Positions 32,521-43,314 of a stretch of 64,000 nucleotides of DNA are shown here, in pieces. Below the pieces are notes generated by a model. That model had not been told where the DNA came from. It saw nothing but the letters and a program-made list of their open reading frames with translations, and did not search any database. Position 1 is the stretch's first letter; every line of letters begins with the position of its first letter. A program made the position numbers and the translations under genes. The DNA is from Acanthosepion esculentum (Eukaryota > Mollusca > Cephalopoda > Sepiida > Sepiidae): NCBI GenBank assembly GCA_964036315.1, contig OZ038517.1:52969288-53033287 (forward strand). The letters run 5' to 3'.

Positions 32521-33270
32521 ACTAGCAGCATGGGCCGGCGTTGCCCGTGCTTGATTCAAAAATCGTACGACTCATACAGCAATCGCTATCACTTGACTTA
32601 ACATATCTTTGCCCTTCCTTGCTTTTAAAGGAGTGCCCTTTGCCGTGCTGATGTTGCTACAGGCCTTACTTCTTACACTACGAATTTTTTCTAAGCTCTA
32701 TACTAAACATAAATCTGTTACGAAAAAAGAACTAAACAAAATGAACACAAAACGATCAGCTTTAAAAAAGGACTCGTAACTGGAAAAACCGAATGAAAAA
32801 AGAATGTTAACAACAAATATTTTTTCACACCCAACCCAGTTCTGCGGAATCAGAATCAACGTTGAGTATAAGCAAGCGAATGAGCCAATTGGAGTAAAGT
32901 GCCATGCAGATTTAAATTTTTCCCACTTGTGACGAATGCAGCTATCGATTTTTTTTGCATGCTAGCATGCTAGCTAACATTCGTGTCAGTCAGTTGTTGG
33001 CTCTCACGCTGGCCAATATAATCTTCCTACCTATTCGTGGCAACCAGCTATAGGCTCTCACTCTGGCCAGTAGAAAATGGCCGCAAACTACATGAAAACT
33101 GCCGTAGAAGCAAGAAAAATCAATTATTTCAACTATCGATGGGAGTTGGGAAATGAAAAGTCGGTCTTGGCCTTCCCGCTAACTTGGAGCATGTGCATAT
33201 AAATTTTGGTGCAAATCCGTCGAAAATTGCGGGCGTGCATTCGTTACACACACAGATAGAGATATAAAGA
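32521..33270 (-). mobile_element. nonautonomous Helitron, both ends visible
   Basis: Rolling-circle transposon without coding capacity, 750 bp. On the minus strand it starts TCTTTATATCTC (33270) and ends in a GC-rich hairpin region followed by GCTGCTAGT (CTRRT) at 32521. The flanking bases are A on the 5' side and T on the 3' side, the usual AT target of Helitrons. No terminal inverted repeat or target duplication, as expected. Confidence 0.72.
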
Positions 33271-33379
33271 TTTTGACGATAAAACTTTGTTTTTATTAAG
33301 TTTGGAGCATTTTTTTTATCATTGTATGCTCTCTTTTTAGCAAATTGGTGGAGTTACCTATTTTGCACTTGAAATTTAA

Positions 33380-33384
<5 letters not shown>

Positions 33385-33455
<71 letters not shown>
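33385..33455. repeat. (TA)n between short inverted sequences
   Basis: GGAGTTACCTAT (33351-33362) lies to the left and its inverse ATAGGTAACTCC (33454-33465) to the right, so the (TA)n sits in the loop of a potential hairpin. Confidence 0.8.
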
Positions 33456-33457
<2 letters not shown>

Positions 33458-33469
33458 TAACTCCGCTAA

Positions 33470-34680
33470 TATTCTTCAAAGAAAGTGTCAAAATTATATT
33501 TGATTTTTTGAAAAAAATGTTAATAAAGAGAATTACCCTGCGATAAACGGGAGCTAAATGGCGTGAAAATCAGTTTGTTTAGAAAAAAGAAAAAGAAAAA
33601 AAAACAGCTCTTTCAAGTCAATTTGAATTAGTTTTGAAATATAGCAAAGTATATTGCTTATTGTAAATATTAAATTGAATCTATTAGCTTGCATTTAAAA
33701 CAAAAATAAAAGCTTCAAGAAAGATTTTCCATTTTTAAAAATTCGTTTTAATGCTTAGATATCGCGAATCTGGAAAGGTACCTTCACAAAGCTAATCCCG
33801 ATTAATATTCATGAGAATATTCATGAGAATATTCATGAGAATGCAATGAATATTCATGAGCAATGACTTCGTTGATTTATTTTTTTAAAAAAAGCTGTAT
33901 TATTGTTATTTTTTTTATTGGTACATCGACGAAAGTATTAATAAAACAAATAATTCATTTAGAACTTGTTATTTTTATCTGAATTCTTTAACCTCCTATT
34001 TATATTTTCATTGTTAACACCATTTAGTTGTCGTGCTGGCAAAACCAAAACGCTATGAACAGCATTACGAAAGAGCAGACGTTATCAGCCATTTTTATTA
34101 AAAACAAAACAAATAAAAATAAAATAAATGACTCATATTTCCGGAATTTCGCTGCCTTCATAAATAGATTCAAACGAGCTACAATTTCCGGTAGGATTTT
34201 CAAAAGTAACATGCTTGTAAAACAAATGGTTAATGTTGTGCACAATATTATTTACTAGTATAGTACCCGTCAAAAATGTCATGCCTAAATACATATGAAA
34301 TGGCATTTTTAAATATACTTATTTATTTACAAGTGTACCGGTACGGTCAAAAACTAACGTAAAAAAAGAATGTATTATAAGTAATATGTATTATATTGTA
34401 ATTTTCATTTAATCTAAGTACAATTTTGTAATTTAAAATAGTTCGTTGTTAACGTTAATAATTGAAAAGTGTACAATTTGTAAACCCCAAAAGAAAGATA
34501 TCCGTATATTATCCTCATAAATGTTACGTATTTACACCCAAAATTATGTTTACTGCAAAAGTTCCCAAAGCACAATATTTTGTGTAAACTTTGAAAGGTC
34601 TGATTAATAATTGACAGTCCGTAGATTCAATCTGTAATTTCAAAGTCTGAATATTTCTCGTCCTACTAAGAGCACCGTAT
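33470..34680. other. unassigned AT-rich spacer
   Basis: No gene seen. A short run of TATTCATGAGAA repeats lies at 33806-33860. The 73-76 codon ORFs near 34.1 kb overlap on opposite strands and lack motifs. Confidence 0.4.
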
Positions 34681-34714
34681 CATATCTATCTATGTATCTA
34701 TCTATCTATCTATC

Positions 34715-34801
<87 letters not shown>

Positions 34802-34828
34802 TTTGAATTGGACAAGGTCCGACAATTT

Positions 34829-35038
34829 ATTTAAAGACATTTTTATGATATGTTTAACGTTCTTTTTATAGATACAAGTATTTAAGCAAATGCTCTGTTT
34901 TATAATAAACAGTATATATTAGAGCGCGCCGCCCTTTAGCCCCGCCACAATATACTGTTTATTATAAAACAGAGCATTTGCTTAAATACTTGTATCTATA
35001 AAAAGAACGTTAAACATATCATAAAAATGTCTTTAAAT
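34829..35038. repeat. perfect 89-bp inverted repeat with GC-rich spacer
   Basis: Left arm 34829-34917, right arm 34950-35038; reading base by base, they are exact reverse complements. The 32-bp spacer (34918-34949) contains GCGCGCCGCCC and CCCCGCC, in sharp contrast to the AT-rich arms. The arm matches the foldback family at 19.03 and 30.4 kb. It is preceded by (TCTA)n/(TA)n at 34682-34800. Confidence 0.93.
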
Positions 35039-35260
35039 ATAAACACAAATAAACTGCTGAACTGACCGGAGAAAAAAAAGGGAATATAGCTCTTATCTCA
35101 AATGACAACTTAAAAGAGACTGTTTGACCAACACAAGGAATGTTAAAAAGATAAATAAATAAACAATAAAAAAACAAATGAAAACTACAGACAAACGTTC
35201 GTTTTCTTCAACAAGACATTCATTTCTGTAGTTTACTGCTATAGCAAGCAGAGACATTTT

Positions 35261-35305
35261 TTTCTCTCCCGATGATGGCCATGTTGGTCGAAACTAGTCG
35301 AGAAA
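35261..35305 (+). ncRNA. hammerhead-like motif, U4 to C
   Basis: CCGATGA (35269-35275), stem II GGCC/GGTC (35277-35280, 35286-35289), GAAA (35290-35293), self-complementary stem III ACTAGT (35293-35298), GTC triplet ending 35299. Stem I TCTC (35265-35268) pairs with GAGA (35300-35303). All parts are in order, with one core substitution. Confidence 0.6.
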
Positions 35306-35402
35306 TATAAATGAAATAATAATAATAAAAGCATAAGAATATTAATCTACAACCCAGTGTGTCTGAAGATTTTAATTGATTTTTCTAATAATTTTTATCG
35401 TT

Positions 35403-35405
<3 letters not shown>

Positions 35406-35487
<82 letters not shown>
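35406..35487. repeat. (TA)n microsatellite truncating an LTR copy
   Basis: About 80 bp that abuts the end of the LTR copy at 35488. Confidence 0.95.
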
Positions 35488-35951
35488 CAGTTCCTTAATC
35501 CTTCAACAGGGGTCTCTCTCCCCTGGCTATAAATACTGGCTGACCCTTCTCTCTCTCTCTCTCTCTTTCGACTTAGGCCTTGGGCCGCCACCTCGCGTGG
35601 AGACGAGGTAAAATCTCTCTTTTTCCACTTAGGCCAATATGTGACCTCTCACAGATACAGCGTTTCCCAAATTCTGGGAACACGCTAAGAACAATACACG
35701 TACGTACGAACACTCACAACACACACACACACAATTTCTCCACACATACAGTAAGTAACTGTCCATGTCTTTGTTTAACTTGTTATTAATATATATTTGT
35801 TTACAAATTTGTTTATATATCGGTCTTGTTTGTTTTCTGTGTCTTCTTTGGACTTAATTAAAGTCCAACATGCCCATGTAGCTGGACCGGCCAGCAGGAA
35901 ATTTTAACCTTCTGATATCTCTTCACATCATCACCCGCACGGTCCGCTACA
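35488..35951 (-). mobile_element. second copy of the 19.4-kb LTR, 3' truncated
   Basis: The minus strand starts TGTAGCGGACCGTGCGGG (35951) and runs parallel to 19404-19915, including GGACTTAATTAAAGTCC and the TATAAATACTGGCTGACC region. The last 20 or so bases are missing where (TA)n begins. Confidence 0.8.
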
Positions 35952-35999
35952 TATATATTTCCGAAAGGAAAGGTGTATACAACAGAAATCGAAGGAAAT

Positions 36000-36018
36000 A
36001 ATAATAATAATAATAATA

Positions 36019-36069
<51 letters not shown>

Positions 36070-37260
36070 TCCTAATTATTGCAGCCCGGGACCAAAGCCT
36101 TGCAACCAGATTCTATCACTGTCACATAATCAAGGATGGAACTAATCCGAAATGTAGGATCTGTGGAAAATATGATGAAACTGTCGATCATATTATCTTA
36201 GGATGCCTGGAACTAGACAAATGAATTTACCCACAGACATAACAAGGCAGCGACATTCACGGTAATTGCTCCGATGAGCTGCTTTCGCTGGTTCCTAGGC
36301 CTCATGAATTTAAACGTCCTACGAGGCTGGCATCCCGTTCCCACCCTTTCACCGTTGAAACTGTTAGATGTAGACGTCTCTTCTACTCCAATAGCTTCAT
36401 GTCTCGCACATCTCGCCTGTGGAACTCCCTTCCTTATTCCTGTTTCCCTGACAAATACAATCTCCAACTATTTAAGTGTAACGTCAATCGACATCTCCAG
36501 TTGCCTTGATCTATCCACTTCCCTTCTCCACATCCTTTCCCCCTTTCATTCCTATCTGCTCTCGCTCCAAATCTTCTGTAACCCCCTTGCCTTGATCGAT
36601 CCACTATCTTTCTCCACATCCTCTCCTTTACCACTCCTATCTGCTCTTCCTCCAAACCTTCTGTAACCCCTTGCGTGCTAGTGGCTTCCAGCCTTGCTTG
36701 GGGTGATAAGCTTTAAAAAAAAATATGTGCACTGGAAGGTATGCAAGAAGCACAAAATCGAAACCACTGAGAGATGTATGAGTACCAATCAGACACAGTT
36801 ACCAATATAACGATGTAACATGCCAATTCAAACTGACGGGTAAATAAAAACCAACAGACCTGATATTATCATAAAAGACAAGAAATTCAGGAAGTGTATG
36901 TTTATTGACATAGCAGTACCATCTGAGAGAAATACCTCCATGAAAATTATGGAGAAATTATCCAAATACAAGTACTTGGAGGTCGAGATTAACAGGATGT
37001 GGGAAATGAAGACTGAGACAGTACCAGTAGTAATCGGAGCACTGGGCCTCGTGAGAAAAGGAATTTTTACTAAGAGTGACCCAGGTAACATCAACATACA
37101 AGTTGCCCAGAAAATCGCCTTATTAGGAATATCCCATAGACTAAGAAAAGTGCTATCAATTAAATGACAGTTTTCTTATAGGACCTAAGGACCATAATTT
37201 GGTGCCGGCTCTACAGGATACAAAGCAGGAAGCATAACGCACAAACATTAATAATAATAA
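36000..37260 (+). pseudogene. R2-like LINE C-terminus, plus-strand copy with nested insertion
   Basis: Positions 36080-36260 read RDQSLATRFYHCHIIKDGTN then CRICGKYDETVDHIILGC, a complete CCHC-type zinc knuckle (C, C, H, C), then THRHNKAATF. The frame is cut at about 36262 and resumes at about 36726 as VHWKVCKKHKIETTER. A later open frame (36898-37167) gives MFIDIAVPSERNTSMKIMEK, SKYKYLEVEINRMW and VVIGALGLVRKG, ending LRKVLSIK. The tail ends in AATAATAA at 37250. This copy shows the full knuckle that the 16-kb copy has lost. The interruption is a Jockey tail. Confidence 0.82.
36262..36724 (+). mobile_element. 5'-truncated Jockey LINE inserted in the R2-like LINE
   Basis: The plus frame, offset from the longest ORF, reads HEFKRPTRLASRSHPFTVET, then LFYSNSFMSRTSRLWNSLPY and FPDKYNLQLFKCNVNRHLQL. 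It is followed by the tail GCTTGGGGTGATAAGCTTT and an A-run at 36714-36722. The A-run marks the 3' end of the insertion. Confidence 0.8.
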
Positions 37261-37299
37261 ACAACAAATAATTTAGTAATCGATAATAAATAATGACTT

Positions 37300-37740
37300 A
37301 AAAGTTGACAAACAACACTTTAAAATGGCAAGTGAGAAGCTTTTTCGTTTGAATGAATGTCAAAACGAGAAAGCTTCTAACTTGCCACCGTATGCATCGT
37401 CCTAAGCCTGATGTCGATCATCTGTATGTGTCCGAAGGAGGCAGAGGATTAGTTCAACTAGAACTGTCTTACAAAAGCACAACAATCGGTCTTCAAAGAT
37501 ACCTGGACACTACAGAAGACTTGATGATGATCTGTGTCAAAGAACATGAGAGAAATAAGAAGATTCATTTAGTAATAAAGGAAGTCAACAAATTCAAAAG
37601 GGAATTTCAAGTGGGTGAAGAAGTGCAATTAAACCATAATACACCTACTGTAGCGGCAAAGGACCTAAAAAATAAAAACCAAATGCAATGTAACTCTTTG
37701 GCCAGATCGTCACCCCCGAAATAAAACCACGAGGAACCTT
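37300..37740 (+). pseudogene. R2-like LINE internal fragment
   Basis: A 123-codon open frame: NVKTRKLLTCHRMHRPKPDV, DHLYVSEGGRGLVQLELSYK, then TIGLQRYLDTTEDLMM. The KTRKLLTCHRMHHP-type then GGRGL.QLE pattern is typical of the part between RT and the zinc knuckle in the same LINE class as the 36-kb copy. It is out of order relative to that copy, so it is a separate insertion. Confidence 0.7.
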
Positions 37741-37859
37741 CTGCTGTAACCTTCTGCTGTAGACGAGCGAGACAGGGATAAAGCGAGGTGAGGGGCAGAT
37801 GAACAGCGTGCCTTCCCTTTCGCGTCGCGGTGTGGTGGTCTCTCGTCACTCTTCACGCT

Positions 37860-38340
37860 TTTCTCTGTGTCTCTCTGTTTTCGACGCTAGTATCTCTCCT
37901 CTATGGAAGTGAATGTTGGGCAATCTCTCTAAAGTTGAGGAAGAGACTTAAAGAAAAAAAAATGCGGTTCTACAGAACGATGTCAATAATACCATGGACC
38001 GAATATGTGAACAACGGCAAAGTTTTAGAGAAAATGGGTAAACGAAAATGAAACTTATATTTAACAATCAGGAAGAGAGAGAGAGAGAGTTGAAATTTCG
38101 AGTGTCCATAATGAGGAAAAAGAGGGCTTGGAAAATTTTATATACACAAGACAGATTGAGGGAAAAAGGTCCAGAGGAAAACAGGGCATAAAATATTTGA
38201 TGGGCTTGAGTAAATGGATGGTAGAACAGGGTTTGAGAGAAATAGAAAAAAGATAAAATTTATTAAGAGCGACAAGGGACAGAAAGCCGTGGAGGGCCAT
38301 GATCATCTATGTCCTGGGGGATACGTCACATAAAGAAGAA
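37860..38340 (+). pseudogene. LINE RT C-terminus, parent type of the 10-kb and 59-kb arrays
   Basis: Plus strand: LVSLLYGSECWAISLKLRKR, RFYRTMSIIPWTEYVNNGKV, then (frameshifted) LKFRVSIMRKKRAWK and, after about 38270, RKPWRAMIIYVLGDTSH. The order is LLYGSECW, WTEYVNN, MRKK, then WRAMI.YVL. It gives the normal arrangement from which the triplicated block (9.5 kb) and the terminal arrays (10.2-11.5 and 59.3-59.9 kb) derive. Broken by at least two frameshifts. Confidence 0.78.
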
Positions 38341-38344
38341 GAAG

Positions 38345-39300
38345 AACAACTGTCTTGCAGAGAACAGCGTTCTTTGTTTTACCTTTGTCAAAAACTTTTT
38401 TTATTAACATCCCAAGTTCTGGCTTCACTCAGTGACCTTCTTTGTCGGGATCGTTCGACATGTTTTTTTAAAATACAATTTAGAGGACTGTCATAAATGA
38501 ATCATTCCATCTTAAATCAGCAATTTGAGTTGAGATTTTTCTTGTTAAAATGTCAAATGATTTTAATGCATTCAACATTATGGATAAAAATTACTGAATT
38601 TTATAAAGTGTTTTTTTTTTCGAAACTTAGCATGATCAAAAGAAATTTACGACTTTGAACAAAAAAAGACCCACGATGACGTCAAAATTCGAGAACTTTA
38701 GCAATATACTAAATACTGTGAGGATTTTTAATTATTGTTTGATATTAAAATAAAATTTTTGTTGCGGGCATCACTACACATTTTTTTCAAATCCATTATT
38801 TCATCATTTGGGAAAAAAGCACATATAGTTTCCATAAAGATTTGCGGTATTAAAGCTTTATTTGTAATTATGGGAGTCGGGGTGAATAATTCTGTCCACA
38901 ATATATTAAAAAATATTTAAAATGTCAGTGTCTTCTACCAAGTGACGTTTGCCTTGAAGACATATTTCAAGTCGGACTATTTTCACATCAGAACCTATTT
39001 ATTTTCTTTGGAAAGGTCATCATAGCCAAGAAGTGTTAATGATAGCAATCACTTTTTGAGCATTATTCTTCCATGGAAAGGTCAAAACATCGAAGATTCT
39101 TATGTTTTTCATTTTGCAGTATTTTTGAATATATACAAAATTATATTATCTTCAAGAACATTATTGTACAATATATTTACCGAGGCTTGTAAATTTTAAA
39201 ACCATTTTTAATGGCGATAGAAAAAAAAACAAGGTAATATTCGACATTCATTGGTCGAGCAGCTAGTACTGCTGTCGGCTGAGATTTATAAAATGTTTAT
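38345..39300. other. unassigned AT-rich spacer
   Basis: About 950 bp without a recognisable gene or repeat. Confidence 0.4.
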
Positions 39301-39309
39301 CTTAAAATA

Positions 39310-39720
39310 ATGTTACAGGAGATAAGGTCTCTCAAGCACAGTCGCTGTTATAGCACTTTCCAAAGAAGGAACTGTTATGTAATCGATATTGACCTGGCAT
39401 CTCGACTTCAGTCATTTTCTCGCCGACGTGACGTGGCTTCCCTCTGTCTTTTCTACAAATATTTTCACGGCAACTGCTCTGACGAGATTTCCCCCTGATG
39501 CACAGGATACATGAATTCAAGCATGCGACTAGATTGGCATGTAGGTCCCACAGTTTTACTGCTGACATAGCTAAATGCAACCGCCACTTCTACTTCAACA
39601 GTTTCTTTTCTCGCACTTCCCGCCTGTGGAACCCCGTTCCGTTTACTTGCTTCCCTGATAAATACAATCTTCAAAAAATTTAAATGCAACGTCAAACTTT
39701 TGTCCTTTCATTTATCCATA
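39310..39720 (+). pseudogene. Jockey/CR1-type LINE C-terminus
   Basis: Plus strand: IDLASRLQSFSRRRDVASLC and LFYKYFHGNCSDEISP, a stop and frame change near 39500, then RIHEFKHATRLACRSHSFTA and FFSRTSRLWNPVPFTCFPDK. Same family as 31.6 and 36.3 kb. Confidence 0.82.
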
Positions 39721-39774
39721 TTGTATTTTTACACGTACACACTACCTGATTTTTTCACACATACATACGTACAC

Positions 39775-39865
<91 letters not shown>

Positions 39866-40125
39866 CACGAGGCTCATTCAATAAATAAGGTGAATTTTTC
39901 GGTATAAGGACTTCTAATACAGATAGAAGCTTACTTCTTTTTTTTTCAAAGTAGTCTCCCAGCACTGTCACGCCCTTTTCCCATCTGTGCACAAGCTTCC
40001 GTATTCCCTAAGCGTAAAAACCTTTGGAATGATGTCTCAGCCAGTCGCTCACAACACTTTTGACTTCATCGTCACTTTTAAACTTCGTGCATCTCGTGAA
40101 CGCTTTCAAACCTATGAACCCGGAT
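39866..40125 (-). pseudogene. mariner transposase C-terminal remnant
   Basis: The minus strand reads FKSDDEVKSVVSDWLRHHSK, GFYAxGIRKLVHRWEKGV and TVLGDYFEKK, matching the mariner ending (GI..L..RW.K....DGDYFE) of the complete copy at 54.3 kb. The DDE core is missing. Its terminal repeat CGAGGCTCATTCAATAAAT lies at 39868, directly beside a (CA)n(TA)n tract (39786-39860). Confidence 0.75.
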
Positions 40126-40284
40126 GAGCGAAATAAAAAATAATTAATTTTTTTCTTTCCCCCTCTTTTCCTCACTTACATATTTTTTAATTTTTTCTCT
40201 CCTCTCTCTCACCTCCACATCTTCATAATTTTACCCTCTCACTTTCAGTGTTCTGGTATATTGTAGTAGTTTTCTTTGGCTTGT

Positions 40285-40345
40285 ACTTCATTCCTCTTGC
40301 CTGAGGATACCTTACGGTCGAAACCCGGATTATGAGGTTGGTTGG
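40285..40345 (+). ncRNA. hammerhead-like motif, Penelope type
   Basis: CTGAGGA (40301-40307; the fifth core position is free to vary), stem II ACC/GGT (40309-40311, 40316-40318), GAAA at 40320-40323, then CCCGGATTA. Stem III is imperfect. It is followed by (TA)n at 40365-40460. Confidence 0.5.
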
Positions 40346-40358
40346 CATTCTATCCTTT

Positions 40359-40462
<104 letters not shown>

Positions 40463-40529
40463 CAAGGAAAACGTAAAATTTATTCCTTATAGGCATTGTG
40501 AAAAATAAAAAATAAGGGATGAAAATACA

Positions 40530-40580
40530 AACAAGACAGACTAACCGGTTTCGTTCCCTAGCTCATCAGGGTCGACTGGG
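40530..40580 (-). ncRNA. hammerhead motif of a Penelope-like element, copy 2
   Basis: Minus strand: CTGATGA (40569-40563), stem II region GCTAGGGAAC (40562-40553) poorly paired, GAAA (40552-40549), stem III ACCGGT (40549-40544), GTT triplet. Same GAAACCGGTT block as 7.3 kb. It sits about 240 bp downstream of the Penelope-like remnant at 40.8 kb. Confidence 0.65.
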
Positions 40581-40814
40581 AACATAATAATAAGTTATTT
40601 TAAATTACTTTTACTCACACAAACACCCTACATTCAATTAAAACATTAAAAATGAAATGATTAATTTGTATGAGGGAAGAGAAAAAAACAAAAAAAAACG
40701 CAAATTCGCGCAGCGAACCCCCCCCCCCCCCCAAAAAAAAACAGGAATATAGGGGAGGAAGAAGAGGAGGAAAAATAAGTGAGGAGGGGAAAATGTAAGA
40801 TTGACGAACACTAG

Positions 40815-40945
40815 AGTGTAATAACGTGTAGTCCAAGGAGGCAGTCTCTTTGTTTACAAAAAGACGGTACACAGACTCCAGTGCCCGTAAATGAAAAGGA
40901 GAGTGCGAACTAGCCAGAACAGTGAACCAGTTCGAACTAATATAT
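40815..40945 (-). pseudogene. Penelope-like C-terminus, frameshifted
   Basis: The minus strand reads SNWFTVLASSHSPFHLRALE with SVY, then after a frame change PSFCKQRDCLLGL. This parallels FTVLSRSNSLFHLKVLEALY and KPSLCKRECLLGL at 7.5 kb. The match, with a hammerhead at a similar position downstream, shows the two loci are copies of one element. The 5' side ends at a short (TA)n. Confidence 0.7.
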
Positions 40946-40956
40946 ATATATATTTA

Positions 40957-41165
40957 CGCTGTTCAGCTGAAAACATTGCTGCAGTGCACGAGAATGTGGC
41001 CGAAAATCCAGACCCCTCTATTCGTCATCGCGCGCAGGAATTGAACCTCTCCACAACAACGTTACATCGTTTCCAATTGCACACTCAGTTGGTCGATTAT
41101 GTTGACCAAAAAAAATCGCGAAGTGAGCGAAATGCATTTCTGTTTGAGCGTACATTTTCGTAATA
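40957..41165 (+). pseudogene. mariner-like transposase N-terminal fragment
   Basis: The plus strand reads LRCSAENIAAVHENVAENPD then PSIRHRAQELNLSTTTLHRF, a helix-turn-helix segment that I associate with mariner-like DNA-binding domains (ENI..V...V.E.P..S...R...L.LS..T..R). No catalytic region follows. Confidence 0.6.
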
Positions 41166-41539
41166 GGCTTCGATAACTTTAACACGTTGTTTGATTGTTA
41201 ATCTTTCCATAGTTGAAATTGCCAGACTTAAGTTGTCAAATCTGAAAGAAAAATAAAAAAAAAATCATTAGACGCTTAAACTTAATTCGCATTTAAAATC
41301 GATCCAAGTTCTTGGGACCCCCTTTATTTACTCAAATATAGTTATCATGCTGATTACGTGAGGACAGCTGATTACGTGCGTATTATGCAATGCTATATTT
41401 ATTTTTTATCTGTTGGTAAAGATGGCGAATATTTTGAGAAAAGGAAAATCATGGATGTTTTCAGTAGAAAAAGAAATTAATTACATCTCAACAGCAGAGG
41501 AAGTATCAGACTGAATGACACCAAAAATTGGTTTTGGTA

Positions 41540-41818
41540 TCTTGTTTGGTAGGTTGGTTTGTTATATGGCATATCAAAACCTCAGTTGGTCATTTAATGC
41601 CTACAAAATTTTTGAAATAGATTCATAGCAATAGTTTGGTAAAAAAAGGGTGTGTATTTATACATATATATTTGAACCATTTTTCAATTACTCATATTTT
41701 TAAGTACAATCCAACTGCTAGGAAATTTACAATCTTGGATGGTTTTATTTTCGTAAAATTTTTAAAAATATTTTTTGTCCTCAAAAATGTATAGCTGGTA
41801 ATATTATTTTAAAAAATG
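41540..41818 (-). mobile_element. LINE 3' tail, split by the solo LTR
   Basis: GCATATCAAAACCTCAGTTG, GTCATTTAATGCCTAC and AGCTGGTAATATT resemble the tail at 51.6 kb and 45.2-45.5 kb. The same tail resumes at 42778. Confidence 0.6.
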
Positions 41819-42777
41819 TGTGGGATTCACGCTACCCCCACCTTCACTTTGACGCACGCGCGACTTTTCACCCCTTCCTCTCACGTTCGGTTAGTCATAG
41901 TAGTAAACCGTTGTCTTAGCCGAAGATGAGGAAGAATTTATTTTTCGCGCGCTTTTGCGCTGACGTCACGGCAAATTTGGTTTTTCAAAATTAGTCGCCC
42001 CCGTGGTCGTTTGACCATCGGCACGGGCCGGCTCACCTGATCCTCTCGCCGGTGAACCAATAGATACTGGCAGAGAATTTTATTCGGCAAAACCTTGCCT
42101 AGACCTCATGGCTCGTCTCGGTATCTTAATACATACGACACGGTCGTCACCTTCATGACAGAAGCCAACATCTACCGAGCTCCCAATTCCAGGAACTTTC
42201 AAAAAACTTCCAACCTGATGAACGAGCATTTTTCACATTCTTCGAACTCATACTTTCAGAACCTGTTACTTTAAAAAGAATTACATACACTCACAATCAT
42301 AAACTCTCGCAGTGAGTATTTTTCCTTGCCGTACGTTCACTATGCATTACAACTGACTTTCTGAACCTTTCTTCTCGAAGAACTCGTTCCCGCCATATAG
42401 CCATATTGGATTTGAATTTTGGCGCGGGATCTATTCTTATTCACCACTACATTCCAGTACATTTACTGAAGGTCTTCACAGAAGACAATTTACTAATCTA
42501 CTTGAACTCTTCTTCAACTACATTTCCAGTACATTTACTGAAGGTCTTAACTGAAGACATTACTTGTTAAACCCTAATAAAATCTATGTTTGTTCTTAAC
42601 CTTTTGTTGTTTTGCCTGTCTACTTCTTTTCACTTTGTACATTTGTACGGTGGAAAGAGCACGTCTCTTTGTTTTCCTTTTTTTTACTTTGTCTGTGGAT
42701 CCGGTAGTAGTGTGTAGCGTCTGGTACAAGGCCTTATTTTCGTAAGCCAGATCTGCACCGCTATCGGGTCCGCAACA
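41819..42777. mobile_element. solo LTR with AATG target duplication
   Basis: 959 bp, starting TGTGGGATTCACGC and ending GTCCGCAACA, flanked by AATG (41815-41818, 42778-42781). AATAAA near 42577 on plus suggests plus orientation. An internal direct duplication of about 70-90 bp (CCAGTACATTTACTGAAGGT at 42452 and 42528) lies in the 3' half. It was inserted into a LINE tail. No internal region, so the superfamily is not resolved (TG..CA ends and 4-bp duplication). Confidence 0.75.
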
Positions 42778-43065
42778 AATGTATTGCTGCTAATAGTTTT
42801 TTTTTTCTTTAAAAAAAATTATTGCTGGTAATAATTTTTTGAAAAGTATTTCTGGTATTAAAACCTATTTTTACACTTTCATAAGGCTTTTTACTTCAGT
42901 TTCGGGGTTAACTATTTGCCCATAGCTGGGACCATAACAGGTTCTACCACCACGGGTCAGGGTGGACCTGGGAACCCCAGCAATTAAGAGGTGGTTCCAC
43001 GCTCCACAAAACTTCCTGATCAGAGGCCTTGCTGTTGGACGTATGATATTTTGTGTTGGAGGTTA
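42778..43065 (-). mobile_element. LINE 3' tail (same family as 44.6-45.5 kb)
   Basis: TTAACTATTTGCCCATAGCT and GGGTCAGGGTGGACCTGGGA are the inverse of 45110-45175. It continues the tail cut by the LTR. Confidence 0.7.
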
Positions 43066-43314
43066 TGATATTTTGTGTCAGAAACACCAAGATCATAATA
43101 GTCATTGTATGATGTCATCAAAATTGATTTTCATATCCTGCGTCTATCCTTGTTTATTAAAATAAATTTTAAAGTGTAAATAGACTACTTTGTTTTTTCA
43201 TTGAGTATCTTAGTGAGAAATTTGAAAAGACTAAAAGTAAATGTAGGAGTGGTCCATTTGAATATTTTGTAGAAAAAAATGATCCATGGGCTGAAAAAAA
43301 ATTGAGAAACACAG

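Noticed and set aside
36268..36300. Hammerhead-like CCGATGAGCTGC
   Set aside because: No GAAA follows in the right place; it is within the Jockey insertion.
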